A DNA stretch of 64,000 nt from the NCBI GenBank assembly GCA_964525995.1, contig CAZGIM010000006.1, forward strand, positions 62,001-126,000, written 5' to 3'. Position numbers and translations under genes: made by a program. Positions 1 through 9,759 of the stretch are shown here, piece by piece. The stretch is from CAIVAT01 sp964525995. Its GTDB lineage: Bacteria; Bacteroidota; Bacteroidia; Bacteroidales; FEN-979. The number at the start of each line of letters is the position of its first letter. Positions within the stretch are counted from its first letter, which is position 1. Below the pieces are notes generated by a model. It made no database searches and was not told where the DNA came from. It saw only the letters and a program-made list of their open reading frames with translations.

Positions 1-342
1 GTCATGATACAATTCATCGGGGAGGAACAACTCCCACTGACCGTATTTGTTAGGGGTTAAACGATTGGCATAGCGTTGCCAGCCGTTAAAATCGCCAAAG
101 AGATAAACATCATGTGCTTTTGGGGCCCACTCCCGGAAGTGCCATCCTTTTCGTTCGGGGTCATAAGTGAAACCGTAGAATTTATATCCGTCGGCGAACC
201 CACTGAGCGAATTCCACTGCGCTTCAAGCTCCACTAAAGTATATCGGTAGCGCTCGTAACGCGCCGTAATTTCATCGGTAGCCGGCTCCAGCCATGGATC
301 GTTTTTGACCAGCGCCAGCTTTTTCCCTGGTTTTTCTTTCAT
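1..342 (-). CDS. glgB: 1,4-alpha-glucan branching enzyme, N-terminal part (cut by window edge)
   Basis: Reading leftward from the ATG at 342, the first 114 residues match the N-terminus of bacteroidetal glycogen branching enzymes. A segment LVKNDPWLEP is followed by a charged helix, then FADGY and a CBM48-type beta sandwich with FREWAPKA and LFGDFNGW. The enzyme transfers alpha-1,4 glucan segments into alpha-1,6 branches during glycogen synthesis in the cytoplasm. The catalytic GH13 barrel lies outside the window. The gene is divergent from the sensor kinase at 457, and a TAAATTTG element about 30 bp upstream suits a promoter. Identity is confident although only the accessory domain is visible. 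Confidence 0.9.
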   Translation of the reverse strand, partial: MKEKPGKKLALVKNDPWLEPATDEITARYERYRYTLVELEAQWNSLSGFADGYKFYGFTYDPERKGWHFREWAPKAHDVYLFGDFNGWQRYANRLTPNKYGQWELFLPDELYHD

Positions 343-370
343 AATTCTGATGTTTGGCCTGCCTGTCCGA

Positions 371-378
371 CAAATTTA
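371..378 (-). promoter_or_regulatory. Candidate glgB promoter -7 element
   Basis: On the minus strand this reads TAAATTTG, matching the Bacteroidetes sigma-70 -7 consensus TAnnTTTG, 29 bases upstream of the glgB ATG. No clear -33 TTTG was found at the usual distance. Confidence 0.45.
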
Positions 379-420
379 TTAATTATTCCATCGTTGCGTC
401 TGTCGATCATGATTTCTTTA

Positions 421-428
421 TATTTTTG
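421..428 (+). promoter_or_regulatory. Candidate promoter -7 element for the sensor kinase
   Basis: TATTTTTG fits TAnnTTTG and ends 28 bases before the kinase ATG at 457. It shares a 114-bp divergent spacer with the glgB element. Confidence 0.45.
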
Positions 429-456
429 AGTGTCGCTTTAAAAATGGCATCCCAAC

Positions 457-3400
457 ATGGAAAGAGCCCATCCTCCGCACCTGTTCTCCTATCGCGTGAT
501 CCTCGTATTCAGTTTGATTATCCTCGCGCTTTTTCTTGCGGGTCATTATTATTTTATGACTGAAAAGCGACAGATCCGGGCTGACCAGCAAAACCAGGTA
601 ACAGCTTTGACCGGCATCAAAGTCGGACAGATTTCAGCCTGGCTCCTGGAACGGAAGGCCGAGGGGATTTTTCTCGCATCCAATCCCGATTTTATCCGGC
701 TGATGAAAAAGCTTGCAGCAGATCCGCAGGATGAAATGATCCAGAAAGAGGTGAAAAGGTGGTTAAGTACCATTATGAAGAGCCACCATTACCAGGAGAT
801 ACTGATTACCGGTATCGCAGGAAATCCCATGTTGCTGATCAGCGACAGCATACTGACCCGGGGCTCAGGTATTACAGTGTCGGCTTTGACGCCGGTGAAA
901 TTTCCTGATTCGATCATGTTTCATGACCATTGTTCGGGAGGAGCCAACCCCAGATTTTGTATCGAGATGAAGGTGCCGGTCAAGGAGGGAACCCGACCCC
1001 TGACGGTTGTTACCCTCCGGTTGGATCCGGAACGTTATTTTAACACACTTTTTAAGGAGTGGCCCTACGCAACAAGTTCCGGTGAAAATCTGCTTTCCTG
1101 GATGGATGGCGATTCGGTTCAATATCTTTTTGGAAAGAGTGGCCGGATTGCGGTCAACCGGTCGGACGGCAAATCGGGAATCGATCCTCTTTCGCAAAAG
1201 GTCATGGAGTCGGGAACTATGGCAATGATCGAAACCAACGATTACCGTGGTGTCGAGGTAATGGCCCACGCGCAGCAGATTCCGGGAACCTCCTGGAAGA
1301 TGATATCCAAAATTGACACCGACGAGATTTATGCGCCGATGAAGCGACGAGCAGTCAGCGTGATAATTTACCTGTTTTCGATGCTCGCCGTGGTGATCAT
1401 CTCACTGGCCCTGATCTGGAAAAACCAGCAAGTGTCCCATTACCGCAAGCAGCTTGAATTTCAGTCATTGACCAACAAAGCCGAAGAGCGGATCAGGTTC
1501 ATGAATGCCTTGTTGGAGGAGGTCAACGATGCGATCATCACTTTCGATAAGGACCTGATCATTCAAAGCTGGAATAAAGGTGCGGAAAAGATTTACGGAT
1601 GGAAATCAGAAGAGGTGGTGGGTAAGTATGGGGGAGGATCACTCCGGGTCGATTTTCCCGGCGCCACCCGTGAATCGATATTCAAGGAGTTGGATGAAAA
1701 GGGTTTTTGGAAAGGTGAAGTGGTTCACAAACGGAAAGACGGATCAACCGCGTACTTATTGTCGTCAACCTCGCACATGAAAGATGAATCGGGGAAGGTG
1801 CTGGGCATCATAACCATCAATAAAGATATTTCCGAGGTCGTTCAGTCGGAAAAAGTCAAGAATGCCGTTTACCGAATCTCCGAGTTGGCCATTGCCTCCC
1901 GGACATTGGACGAGATGTACGCTGCCATTCATGTGGTCATCGGCGAGCTCATGGATGCACGGAATCTTTTCATCGCGTTACGTGAGAACCATGACGTGAT
2001 TTCATTTCCCTATTTTGTGGATGAAAAGGATGCCAAACCAGATCCCCAGCCTATGGGTAACGGGCTCACCGAGTATGTGTTGCGTACCGGAAAACCCCTG
2101 TTAGCCAAGCCCGAAGATATCTCCTATTTTACCAACCGGGAGATCATCAATGTGGTGGGTCCCATGGCCATCGACTGGATCGGGATACCACTTCAGATCG
2201 AAAAGGAGACCATCGGGGTGCTGGTGGTGCAGAGCTATGATCCGGCTATCCGGTATGGCGATCGGGAAAAGGATATTCTCGTGTTTGTCTCCGAACAGAT
2301 CGCACTGTCGATCCATCGAAAAAAAATCCAGCAGGAGCTTATCGAGGCAAAGCAAAAGGCTGAGGTCTCTAATAAACTTACATCGGCGTTGCTTTCAAAT
2401 ATGAACCATGAGCTGCGCACTCCCATGAATGGCATTCTTGGGTTTGCTGAGATTTTGATGCATGAGCTGAAAGACGAGGATTCAAGATCAAAAGCCGAAA
2501 ACATTCTTGTATCAGGCCGGAGGCTGATGGATACCCTCGACGCTATCATGGACCTGTCATACTTGCAATCGGACAAAGTTTCCCGAAAATTTAAGCCGGT
2601 ATCTGTCGAAAGGGCAATGGCCAAGGTCCTGAAAAATTATGAGCAGCCCATGAAGCGCAAACATCTTGCCCTTCAGCTCGAAATTCAGGAGAACCTCGCG
2701 ATCCTGGGTGATGATCACCTGTTCCAGCATATGATCAGGAATTTGGTCGATAATGCGGTAAAATACACCGATCAAGGGATCATCAACATCAAAGCCTCGC
2801 AGGTGACCCAAGGCGATAAACAACAGATCAAGATGGTCTTTAAAGATACAGGAATGGGAATTTCGAAAGAAAACCATGCAATGATCTTTGAGGCATTCAG
2901 GCAGGTTAGTGAAGGTTATGGCAGGAAATTCGAGGGTAGCGGACTCGGTCTTACCATTACTAAGCGAATTCTTGAATTGATGAATGGTGAAATTTCACTG
3001 GTCAGTGAAGTGGGGAAGGGATCTGAGTTTACCATCCTGCTCCCTTCAGCCATTACCATTCCGGTTGAACCTCCCGTCTCCGCGGCAGAGCTTGCACAGC
3101 CTGAGATGCAGGCCGAGATCGCCAAAAAACTGCCCGATGTCCTGATCGTTGAAGATAACCTCGTCAACATCCAGTTGCTGATGATCTATATCAGGGAGTT
3201 GTGTAACATTTATACCACCCTCGACGCCAAGTCGGCCATTCAACTTACCCGCGAGCGTATATTTGATGTTATTTTGATGGATATCAATCTTGGCCCGGGG
3301 CTGGATGGTATTCAGGCGATGTTGGAGATACGAAAACGGCCCGACTACCGTGAAGTTCCCATCCTGGCAGTGACCGGATATGCCTCCATCGGCGATCGTG

Positions 3401-3516
3401 AACGATTACTCTCCTTAGGCTTTAACGGTTATATTCCCAAACCGTATGACCGCGAAACCATTGCGACAGTATTGCACGACCTCTTTAAAATAAGAAAACC
3501 GGACACACCGGTTTAA
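457..3516 (+). CDS. Hybrid sensor histidine kinase with PAS, GAF and receiver domains
   Basis: Membrane sensor of 1019 residues. A first transmembrane helix at about 13-32 and a second at about 297-322 flank a periplasmic sensor region of about 260 residues. A PAS domain (about 345-460) and a GAF domain (about 475-625) follow. The kinase core has the H-box NHELRTPMNG with phospho-acceptor His651, an N-box near 760, and the glycine boxes DTGMGIS (near 797) and GSGLGL (near 827). A C-terminal receiver (about 890-1010) has phospho-acceptor Asp942 in LMDINLGPGLDG and conserved Lys995. The protein should autophosphorylate and pass the phosphate to its own receiver. No separate response regulator or Hpt gene lies nearby, so the output partner is elsewhere. 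The ligand is unknown. Confidence 0.95.
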   Translation: MERAHPPHLFSYRVILVFSLIILALFLAGHYYFMTEKRQIRADQQNQVTALTGIKVGQISAWLLERKAEGIFLASNPDFIRLMKKLAADPQDEMIQKEVKRWLSTIMKSHHYQEILITGIAGNPMLLISDSILTRGSGITVSALTPVKFPDSIMFHDHCSGGANPRFCIEMKVPVKEGTRPLTVVTLRLDPERYFNTLFKEWPYATSSGENLLSWMDGDSVQYLFGKSGRIAVNRSDGKSGIDPLSQKVMESGTMAMIETNDYRGVEVMAHAQQIPGTSWKMISKIDTDEIYAPMKRRAVSVIIYLFSMLAVVIISLALIWKNQQVSHYRKQLEFQSLTNKAEERIRFMNALLEEVNDAIITFDKDLIIQSWNKGAEKIYGWKSEEVVGKYGGGSLRVDFPGATRESIFKELDEKGFWKGEVVHKRKDGSTAYLLSSTSHMKDESGKVLGIITINKDISEVVQSEKVKNAVYRISELAIASRTLDEMYAAIHVVIGELMDARNLFIALRENHDVISFPYFVDEKDAKPDPQPMGNGLTEYVLRTGKPLLAKPEDISYFTNREIINVVGPMAIDWIGIPLQIEKETIGVLVVQSYDPAIRYGDREKDILVFVSEQIALSIHRKKIQQELIEAKQKAEVSNKLTSALLSNMNHELRTPMNGILGFAEILMHELKDEDSRSKAENILVSGRRLMDTLDAIMDLSYLQSDKVSRKFKPVSVERAMAKVLKNYEQPMKRKHLALQLEIQENLAILGDDHLFQHMIRNLVDNAVKYTDQGIINIKASQVTQGDKQQIKMVFKDTGMGISKENHAMIFEAFRQVSEGYGRKFEGSGLGLTITKRILELMNGEISLVSEVGKGSEFTILLPSAITIPVEPPVSAAELAQPEMQAEIAKKLPDVLIVEDNLVNIQLLMIYIRELCNIYTTLDAKSAIQLTRERIFDVILMDINLGPGLDGIQAMLEIRKRPDYREVPILAVTGYASIGDRERLLSLGFNGYIPKPYDRETIATVLHDLFKIRKPDTPV
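3496..3514 (+). terminator. Hairpin at the end of the kinase gene
   Basis: AAACCGG and CCGGTTT form a 7-bp stem with a 5-base loop overlapping the last codons and stop of the kinase. There is no long T tract, so a role as terminator or mRNA 3' end is only possible. Confidence 0.3.
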
Positions 3517-3558
3517 TAAACCGATCGCATCCGGCCTTCGATTTTACCTTCAGGTTAT

Positions 3559-3831
3559 TCAGGCCAGGAGGGCTACTAAGGCAATAATAGCAATTACGAT
3601 GGGCGCCAGGATCAGCACTGATTTCCGGTCGCGGGCGATGTTGGCATTCATTTGCCTTATCTGTGAAAGGCACATATCGTTGCCCGGATGGTAATTCAGG
3701 GCAGCTTTGTACTCTTCGCGGGCCGATCTGAACAGGTCGATTTTAATGAAATGGCCGGCGCGTTCGACATGTTCCCTGAACTTCAGCTCCTCATGGGTGA
3801 GGGATTCCTTTTCAATACCGTGATGTTCCAT
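3559..3831 (-). CDS. Small tail-anchored protein, TPR-like
   Basis: About 90 residues. The middle part (REEYKAALNYHPGNDMCLSQI) looks like one degenerate tetratricopeptide helix pair. The C-terminus is a single hydrophobic helix (VLILAPIVIAIIALVALLA) that would anchor the protein in the inner membrane with its bulk in the cytoplasm. I chose the ATG at 3831 because it begins one base after the stop of the upstream DUF3078 gene, an arrangement typical of translational coupling. An ATG at 3858 would add nine residues and overlap that gene. Function is unknown; a protein-protein adaptor is a guess. Confidence 0.6.
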   Translation of the reverse strand: MEHHGIEKESLTHEELKFREHVERAGHFIKIDLFRSAREEYKAALNYHPGNDMCLSQIRQMNANIARDRKSVLILAPIVIAIIALVALLA

Positions 3832-3832
3832 A

Positions 3833-4774
3833 TCAATTGAGTTTATAAGTGAGTCCAACGCCCAGCAACTCCTTGAACTGGGTCCGGGGGCCGGCTGGTT
3901 CAGTGGGATCAGTTTGAATCATAATGTCGTTGTCGTAGATAAGCTGGGTCTGGATCGACGCTGAAAGCCATTTGTTAACCTTCAGACTGAGCAACAGGTT
4001 CCAGTTTACATCAATATTACCGAATTCGTGGAAATAATCAGTGAACAGTTCGAGAGTGGAGGCAAGGTTGACATTCTTGGCAATGTCCTTGTTGAGGTCG
4101 GCCCGGAGGTATGGACCGAATTCAGCCCGGGTCTTTTTTCCGGGATCCACTCCAAATGCGCCCTGATCGGCTAATTGCTGGTCATTGACAAAGGTCACAC
4201 GTCCGGATGCAGGCGACAGAAAGGCATAAAACCAACTGGTGGGGGTGTAGGTGATACCCGGGCCAAATACGAGGTATCCCGGAGCCAGGAATTTAGAGAT
4301 TACGGTACTGTCGTCGGGGTAATTGTACCCTTTGTCGAATTGTGTTCGGAAATTGGCTAATACCGAGAAGTACCATTTCTTGTTACGATGCAGCTCATAA
4401 CCGTAAGCCGTAGTGATTTCAATCTTGTCGTTGGTCTTATTGAACTGCGCTTCATGCGACTTCCCTAAAATATTGAAACCATAGCCCAGGTCAATGGTGT
4501 TGGACCAGATGTGCTTTCCTTTTTTGTAGTTGGCTTTAAAATTGATCCAGGCAACCAGTCCGACCGAATTCTGCCCTCCCGACGCCCAGTTTGAAAATGC
4601 CGCCTGAGAAAACTGCAGCGATCCGGTTCCCTGAACTAACCAATGTTTTGGCGCTGTGTCGGCTGCGGCCGCCTCTTTAACAGTCTCTTTGGCTTTTGCT
4701 ACTTTCTGAATTTCCTGGGCTGATGCGATTCCCGTAAAAACCAAAGCGATTATGACAACAGTAAATCTTTTCAT
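3833..4774 (-). CDS. DUF3078 outer-membrane-type protein
   Basis: 313 residues with a clear signal peptide (MKRFTVVIIALVFTGIASA). The rest is rich in alternating aromatic and polar residues typical of an outer-membrane beta barrel. The motifs WLVQGTGSLQFSQAAFSNWASGG and NTIDLGYGF are hallmarks of the DUF3078 family of Bacteroidota. The biochemical role of the family is not established. It lies 51 bases downstream of mscL and is followed at once by the small tail-anchored gene, so the three probably form one transcript. Confidence 0.85.
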   Translation of the reverse strand: MKRFTVVIIALVFTGIASAQEIQKVAKAKETVKEAAAADTAPKHWLVQGTGSLQFSQAAFSNWASGGQNSVGLVAWINFKANYKKGKHIWSNTIDLGYGFNILGKSHEAQFNKTNDKIEITTAYGYELHRNKKWYFSVLANFRTQFDKGYNYPDDSTVISKFLAPGYLVFGPGITYTPTSWFYAFLSPASGRVTFVNDQQLADQGAFGVDPGKKTRAEFGPYLRADLNKDIAKNVNLASTLELFTDYFHEFGNIDVNWNLLLSLKVNKWLSASIQTQLIYDNDIMIQTDPTEPAGPRTQFKELLGVGLTYKLN

Positions 4775-4825
4775 GTTTCTTGAATTAGCAGTTGGTTAAT
4801 GGTTAGATGGTAGGTTGCCCACCTT

Positions 4826-5269
4826 TCAGGAAACGGAGTTGTTCTTCTTCAGCAAATCCCTGATTTCGCCCAGGAGTTCCTGATCTTTTGTTGGCGCCGG
4901 TGGAGCAGGAGGAGCTGCCGGAATCTCTTCGGCTTTTTTCTTCGAAATGTTGATGCCTTTGATCAACATAAAGATAGCAAAGGCGACGATCAGGAAATCT
5001 ACGACCGTCTGGATAAACATACCGAGGTTCATGGTCACGGCAGCAGTGGTGACAGCTCCGGTTACAGGATCGTGAACGGCATCCTTAAGGTTGATAACGA
5101 TTTCCTTAAAATCAATTCCGCCAACCAGTAATCCGATCGGAGGCATGATGACATCATTCACAAGGGAGGCGATGATCTTCCCAAAAGCTGCTCCGATGAT
5201 GATACCAACAGCGAGGTCAATTACATTGCCTTTCATGGCAAATTCCTTGAATTCCTTAAAAATGTTCAT
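4826..5269 (-). CDS. mscL: Large-conductance mechanosensitive channel
   Basis: 147 residues. It has the canonical N-terminal amphipathic helix MNIFKEFKEFAMKGN, a glycine-rich pore helix (DLAVGIIIGAAFGKIIASLVNDVIMPPIG), a periplasmic loop, and a second transmembrane helix near 85-105. A proline-rich linker (PAAPPAPPAPT) and the C-terminal bundle helix (ELLGEIRDLLKK) follow. The homopentamer in the inner membrane releases solutes on osmotic downshock. The reading frame stays open upstream to 5620, but the family N-terminus and the intergenic promoter at 5295 fix the start at 5269. Confidence 0.95.
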   Translation of the reverse strand: MNIFKEFKEFAMKGNVIDLAVGIIIGAAFGKIIASLVNDVIMPPIGLLVGGIDFKEIVINLKDAVHDPVTGAVTTAAVTMNLGMFIQTVVDFLIVAFAIFMLIKGINISKKKAEEIPAAPPAPPAPTKDQELLGEIRDLLKKNNSVS

Positions 5270-5294
5270 GGTGTCTTTTTTGTTTGTTCCCCAA

Positions 5295-5302
5295 CAAAAA
5301 TA
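5295..5302 (-). promoter_or_regulatory. Candidate mscL promoter -7 element
   Basis: Minus-strand TATTTTTG (TAnnTTTG class), 26 bases upstream of the mscL start, in the AT-rich gap between the LruC gene and mscL. Confidence 0.45.
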
Positions 5303-5327
5303 TAAATAATTCGATATACCAAAAAAA

Positions 5328-6635
5328 TCACTGATAAATTTTTGACTCATCGCGGTAACCCGGAACATTTCTGTACCAGTCGCGGTATTTGGTTCCATTC
5401 GACTGGGCCCATGCATCGAAATAACGGTACCCCTCCAAAATCTGGACAGTCTCGTAGGTATAGTCATAAGTGCTTGGGGTATAGAGGCCCCAGGGGAGAT
5501 AAATATTCGATTTGTAATAAATGCCCTTTGATGGGATACTATTGTCGTCGGCAGTACCGAAAAGGGTGGAATCGACGAGTTGGGTTGGAATGTAACCGGC
5601 CATGTGAATTTCATAACCACGGCTCTTGTCTTTAATCAGGAAAGAATTGAATGGCGGGGTCCCGACATCCAAGATGGATTGGGGAATAGTGAGTCCGAAT
5701 TTAACCGTCACCGGATCAGAAGTTCCCTTGGGGACCCCGGGCCAGGTATTAAAGAAATCGCCCGATGAAGGATATTTATGGATTACATTATCGACGACAT
5801 CCAGCACTATGATGACTGCCCTGGGCTGATTATGCTCGGTGCCGTTAGGCGACAGGGTAATATAGGAGTTCAGGACGGAGATCCCGGTAAGATCGGTCAC
5901 CAGGTTCGCTGAAACATTATCGAGCTGGAATCCGAACCCGTTTTTCAGAGCGGCGCCGGCAGCTCTAACCCGGTACTGGGTTTGAATCTCACAAACCAGA
6001 TTACGGTTATTTGTAACCAGCGTGGTCTGGTAATCGATAACCAGGTCATTGAAATCGTAATCACCTTTCGAGGGCCAGTTATCTTCAAACATGATCGATC
6101 CATATTCCAGGCTGTTCGGGAAGTAACTGTGAAAAGCCTTTGACGGATCGGATGGGAACTCATCGTACAGATCGGGAACCTGGTCGGAATCCTGGTCCGG
6201 ATAATTCTGAATGGGTGCACCAGCAGTCATGCTCACCTGTATTTGAGAATTCACTGCGATCTGCTGGATCTGTTCAGAGCCGTCGGGAGAGGTCAGTTTA
6301 ACATATACCGAGTCAAGATCGGTCGGCAGATTAAGTACCGAGTTGTAGGCGAACTGGGATCCAGCAGCTCCCTGCGACAGCAAGGCTCCGTTTTTATCGG
6401 GATGGTTATTGTAAATACTGATTTTTACATACTGTTCGGGAATGCCGCCGGAAAAATCGACCGAAACAGTGACAGGCACATCGATGGCCGTTCTCCAGAT
6501 AAAGTCGGGCGGAATATTCAGATCATCCATCTTTTTAGTATACTTCTCATCGACTACAGGTTCTTTATTACAGCCTGTCGTAATGATCAAAATATTTAAC
6601 AGAGAAAGGATCAGGAGATACGAAGCTGGTTTCAT
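5328..6635 (-). CDS. LruC domain-containing lipoprotein
   Basis: 435 residues from the ATG at 6635. A lipoprotein signal ends in ITTGC (Cys about 21), predicting a lipid-anchored envelope protein. An acidic calcium-type motif (DQDSDQVPDLYDEFPSD) precedes the LruC core, which contains SIMFEDNWPSKGDYDFNDLVIDY; that segment and the length match LruC-domain proteins of Bacteroidota. The family has no established reaction. The frame is open to 6755, but only the downstream ATG gives a signal peptide, and a TACCTTTG element lies 100 bases upstream. Confidence 0.85.
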   Translation of the reverse strand: MKPASYLLILSLLNILIITTGCNKEPVVDEKYTKKMDDLNIPPDFIWRTAIDVPVTVSVDFSGGIPEQYVKISIYNNHPDKNGALLSQGAAGSQFAYNSVLNLPTDLDSVYVKLTSPDGSEQIQQIAVNSQIQVSMTAGAPIQNYPDQDSDQVPDLYDEFPSDPSKAFHSYFPNSLEYGSIMFEDNWPSKGDYDFNDLVIDYQTTLVTNNRNLVCEIQTQYRVRAAGAALKNGFGFQLDNVSANLVTDLTGISVLNSYITLSPNGTEHNQPRAVIIVLDVVDNVIHKYPSSGDFFNTWPGVPKGTSDPVTVKFGLTIPQSILDVGTPPFNSFLIKDKSRGYEIHMAGYIPTQLVDSTLFGTADDNSIPSKGIYYKSNIYLPWGLYTPSTYDYTYETVQILEGYRYFDAWAQSNGTKYRDWYRNVPGYRDESKIYQ

Positions 6636-6734
6636 TACTATCGATTTTATTGATTTAACGGAAGAAGTACAGCGCAAGGAGCAAAAAGTTGGTCCTTGCG
6701 CCGGACGTATTTTAGGTTCCGCATTTTTTAACTG

Positions 6735-6742
6735 CAAAGGTA
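6735..6742 (-). promoter_or_regulatory. Candidate promoter -7 element for the LruC gene
   Basis: Minus-strand TACCTTTG (TAnnTTTG class), about 100 bases upstream of the chosen start at 6635. It supports the shorter start over the ATG at 6755. Confidence 0.4.
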
Positions 6743-6763
6743 CGCTGGTCTGCAATTTTGTGC

Positions 6764-6771
6764 TAATTTTG
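6764..6771 (+). promoter_or_regulatory. Candidate promoter -7 element for the BACON/T9SS gene
   Basis: TAATTTTG lies 28 bases before the ATG at 6800, divergent from the LruC promoter only 21 bases away. Confidence 0.45.
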
Positions 6772-6799
6772 TACGGCTAATTTTAAAACTCCGACAATC

Positions 6800-9742
6800 A
6801 TGGTACGTGTTTTACTTTTTTCTTTTTTATGTTTGATTTTCAGTTCATTACAAGCTAAGGACATTCCTATCCGCCCCTCAAAAGTCGGAACCGGAACCTA
6901 TTGGGGGCTTAGCAAACCGTTGCGCGATATTCCACCCATGACGGCAGAAGAATTTCATCAGATGGAATTGAAGGCAAAAAAACGCACCCTGAACAAGGAT
7001 CTCGGAACCCGGCTTTATCCCTTTGCATCAACGGCATTACCCCAGGGAGATGATCCGGTATGGCAGAAAAAGATGGGAACCCGGAAAGCCTCCAGCGGAC
7101 CATCCGTAAATTTTGACGGGCAAAACTCTCCCTATTTTCCGCCGGATTGCAACGGGGTTGCCGGTCCCGACCATTTCATGCAGACCATCAATACCGTCTA
7201 TGCCATTTATGACAAGACCGGAACGCTGGTTGCCGGGCCGACCAACATGAACCAGCTGTTTGGCAGCGTTCCCGGAGCCAACCGAAACGATGGCGACCCG
7301 ATCATCCTTTATGATGAACAGGCCGACCGGTGGCTCGCCACAGAGTTTTCGATTCCCTATTCCGGTCCGAACTACCTGCTGGTTGCCGTGTCGAGTACCA
7401 ACGATCCAACCGGAACATGGCATCAGTATTCCTTTCAGGTTGACGCTATGCCCGATTACCCGAAATATGGAATCTGGCAGGATGGCTATTATGTGGGCGA
7501 CAACAACAGCTCAGGCAAGGACATTTATGTTTTTGAACGGGAACAGATGTTGAATGGAGGAACGGCTCAGATGGTGGGATTTAACAATCCATGGAGACCT
7601 ACTTCGGTTGACGGTTTCATGTGTGTGCCGCCCATTGATAATGACGGCGAATTTGCGCCTGCTGGTACTCCGGGTATGTTCATCGCATTCAACGATGATG
7701 CATTAGGTGGAGGAACAGATCAACTTTGGCTTTATGAACTTGCTGTGGACTGGTCAAATCCAAATGCCTCGACTTTTGTCAGAACCCAGCAATTAGATGT
7801 TCAACCCTTTGATGCTGATTTCGGAAACAACTGGAACAATATTGAGCAAAAAGGGGTAAGTCAGCGTGTCGATGCCATTCCTCAGGTTATCATGAACGTA
7901 CCTCAATACCGGAATTTCGGCTCTTACCAAACCATCGTATGCTGTCATACTGTCAATGTTGACGGAGTGCGTCATGCAGGAATACGCTGGTATGAATTAC
8001 GTAAAACAACGGGCAACTGGGAAGTTCGCCAACAAAGCACCTATGCTCCCGACAGTCACAGCCGGTGGATGGGATCAGTTATGCTCAACGGGAGCGGAGA
8101 GCTGGGATTAGGCTATTCGATAAGCAGCACCACAGAATATCCGGGCATCCGTTATTGCGGGCAGACTGCAGCCGCATTTGCAGCCGGGAACAGCACACTC
8201 GACATAGAAGAGGATACCATTATTGTCGGGGCCAATTCGCAGACCGGAGCCAACCGCTGGGGTGATTATTCGCAGGTCTCCGTTGATCCCAGTGATGACA
8301 AGACATTCTGGTTCACTAACCAGTATATTGGTTCGGGAAACGCCAGGAAAACCCGCATTGCTTCTTTCCTGTTCAACTCGGCACCGGTGGTCCAAACCCT
8401 TCCTGCTGATACAATTACTTATTTTTCGGCCAACCTGAACGGAACGGTGAATCCCAGCGGAGTTTCCACCGAATACCATTTTGAATATGGTCTTGCGCCT
8501 GCACAGCTCACCAACCTAACGCCGGTCATATCGGTCGGTTCGGGCACTGAACCTGTTCCGGTACACGTATCCATTAACGGGTTGAGCGCCGGCACTAACT
8601 ATTTCTTCCGCGTGGTAGGCTCAAGTATCGGCGGAACTGCCAACGGTAATACGTTGCGTTTAACCACTCCGCTTGTTCCGTTCCTTAATGTTACGCCTCC
8701 CGACCGTCCTGTTGCTACCGCGGCAGGCGCCACCGAGTTTTACATCTCTTCGAATGTGAACTGGATGGTGGATTCCGATGCCGAATGGTGTACACTTGAC
8801 CTCTCCGGAGGAACGGGAAACGATACTTTGGGAGTCATTTTTACCGAGAACCTTTCGGTTGACACCCGTGTTGCGCATATCACCGTTACAGGAAGCGGAA
8901 TACCCGGACAGGTGGTCACCGTTACACAAGAGGGAGCGACACCTTTCCTTATTGTTTCACCTCCTAACCGGGATGTGACCTCACTGGCCGGTGAAACCCA
9001 GTTTACCGTTACCTCCAATACCATCTGGAACGTTTTATCCGACGCTGAATGGTGTACGGTTACTCCGGCAGGTTCGGGTGTGGGGATTATCACCGCAACT
9101 TACTCGGGTAATCTTTCCATCAGCAACCGAATCTGCACCATCACGGTGACGGCTTCCGGAACTTCTCCCCAACAGGTGACTGTCACTCAGGCCGGGGCCC
9201 AACCCACACTGTCGGTTACACCACAGAATCAGAATGTGGCTGCCCAGGCAGGGAATACCAGTTTCACGGTCAATGCAAACTTCCCGTGGATTGCCGAAAG
9301 CAATGCTTCATGGTGTACGCTGACAATTACCGGTGGTCAGGATGGAACTATCAGTGCCGACTTTACCCAAAATATGGCCAATGAAACCAGAATCGCCACC
9401 ATCAAAGTCAGTTCATCCTCCTCACCATCGTTGCTCCCCTCTCAGGAAGTAACCGTAACGCAAGCGAAATCAACCATCGGAATCGATGATCTGTCGGCCG
9501 CCGGAATCAGGATCTTCCCGAATCCTGCCAGAGATCATGTACGTATATCGGTTGAGCCGGGATTGACAGGTGAATTGTCGCTTGAACTGCAGGATGTTCA
9601 GGGCAGAAAGGTGTTTACCGACAAGATCAAAGCGGTCAAGGATTATGAACTGAACCTGAAATCGTTGCCCGACGGTACCTATTTTATCACCATCCGGACC
9701 GAAACATCGACCTTTACCCAAAAGCTGGTCATCCTCAGGTAG
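6800..9742 (+). CDS. Secreted protein with three BACON domains and a T9SS sorting domain
   Basis: 980 residues with a signal peptide (MVRVLLFSFLCLIFSSLQA). A large N-terminal region (about 100-510), rich in Trp, Tyr and Asn, looks like a beta-propeller-like secreted domain of unknown function. A fibronectin-III-like segment (about 530-620) is followed by three tandem BACON repeats (about 625-890), each with WxxxSDAEWCTL- or WCTV-type cores and ending VTVTQ. The last 80 residues (IFPNPARDHVRIS to KLVIL) are a type A T9SS sorting domain, so the protein should cross the outer membrane through type IX secretion. BACON domains usually bind carbohydrate or mucin, but the catalytic role, if any, is unclear. 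Confidence 0.85.
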   Translation: MVRVLLFSFLCLIFSSLQAKDIPIRPSKVGTGTYWGLSKPLRDIPPMTAEEFHQMELKAKKRTLNKDLGTRLYPFASTALPQGDDPVWQKKMGTRKASSGPSVNFDGQNSPYFPPDCNGVAGPDHFMQTINTVYAIYDKTGTLVAGPTNMNQLFGSVPGANRNDGDPIILYDEQADRWLATEFSIPYSGPNYLLVAVSSTNDPTGTWHQYSFQVDAMPDYPKYGIWQDGYYVGDNNSSGKDIYVFEREQMLNGGTAQMVGFNNPWRPTSVDGFMCVPPIDNDGEFAPAGTPGMFIAFNDDALGGGTDQLWLYELAVDWSNPNASTFVRTQQLDVQPFDADFGNNWNNIEQKGVSQRVDAIPQVIMNVPQYRNFGSYQTIVCCHTVNVDGVRHAGIRWYELRKTTGNWEVRQQSTYAPDSHSRWMGSVMLNGSGELGLGYSISSTTEYPGIRYCGQTAAAFAAGNSTLDIEEDTIIVGANSQTGANRWGDYSQVSVDPSDDKTFWFTNQYIGSGNARKTRIASFLFNSAPVVQTLPADTITYFSANLNGTVNPSGVSTEYHFEYGLAPAQLTNLTPVISVGSGTEPVPVHVSINGLSAGTNYFFRVVGSSIGGTANGNTLRLTTPLVPFLNVTPPDRPVATAAGATEFYISSNVNWMVDSDAEWCTLDLSGGTGNDTLGVIFTENLSVDTRVAHITVTGSGIPGQVVTVTQEGATPFLIVSPPNRDVTSLAGETQFTVTSNTIWNVLSDAEWCTVTPAGSGVGIITATYSGNLSISNRICTITVTASGTSPQQVTVTQAGAQPTLSVTPQNQNVAAQAGNTSFTVNANFPWIAESNASWCTLTITGGQDGTISADFTQNMANETRIATIKVSSSSSPSLLPSQEVTVTQAKSTIGIDDLSAAGIRIFPNPARDHVRISVEPGLTGELSLELQDVQGRKVFTDKIKAVKDYELNLKSLPDGTYFITIRTETSTFTQKLVILR

Positions 9743-9759
9743 AAACAGCTTCAAAGTTA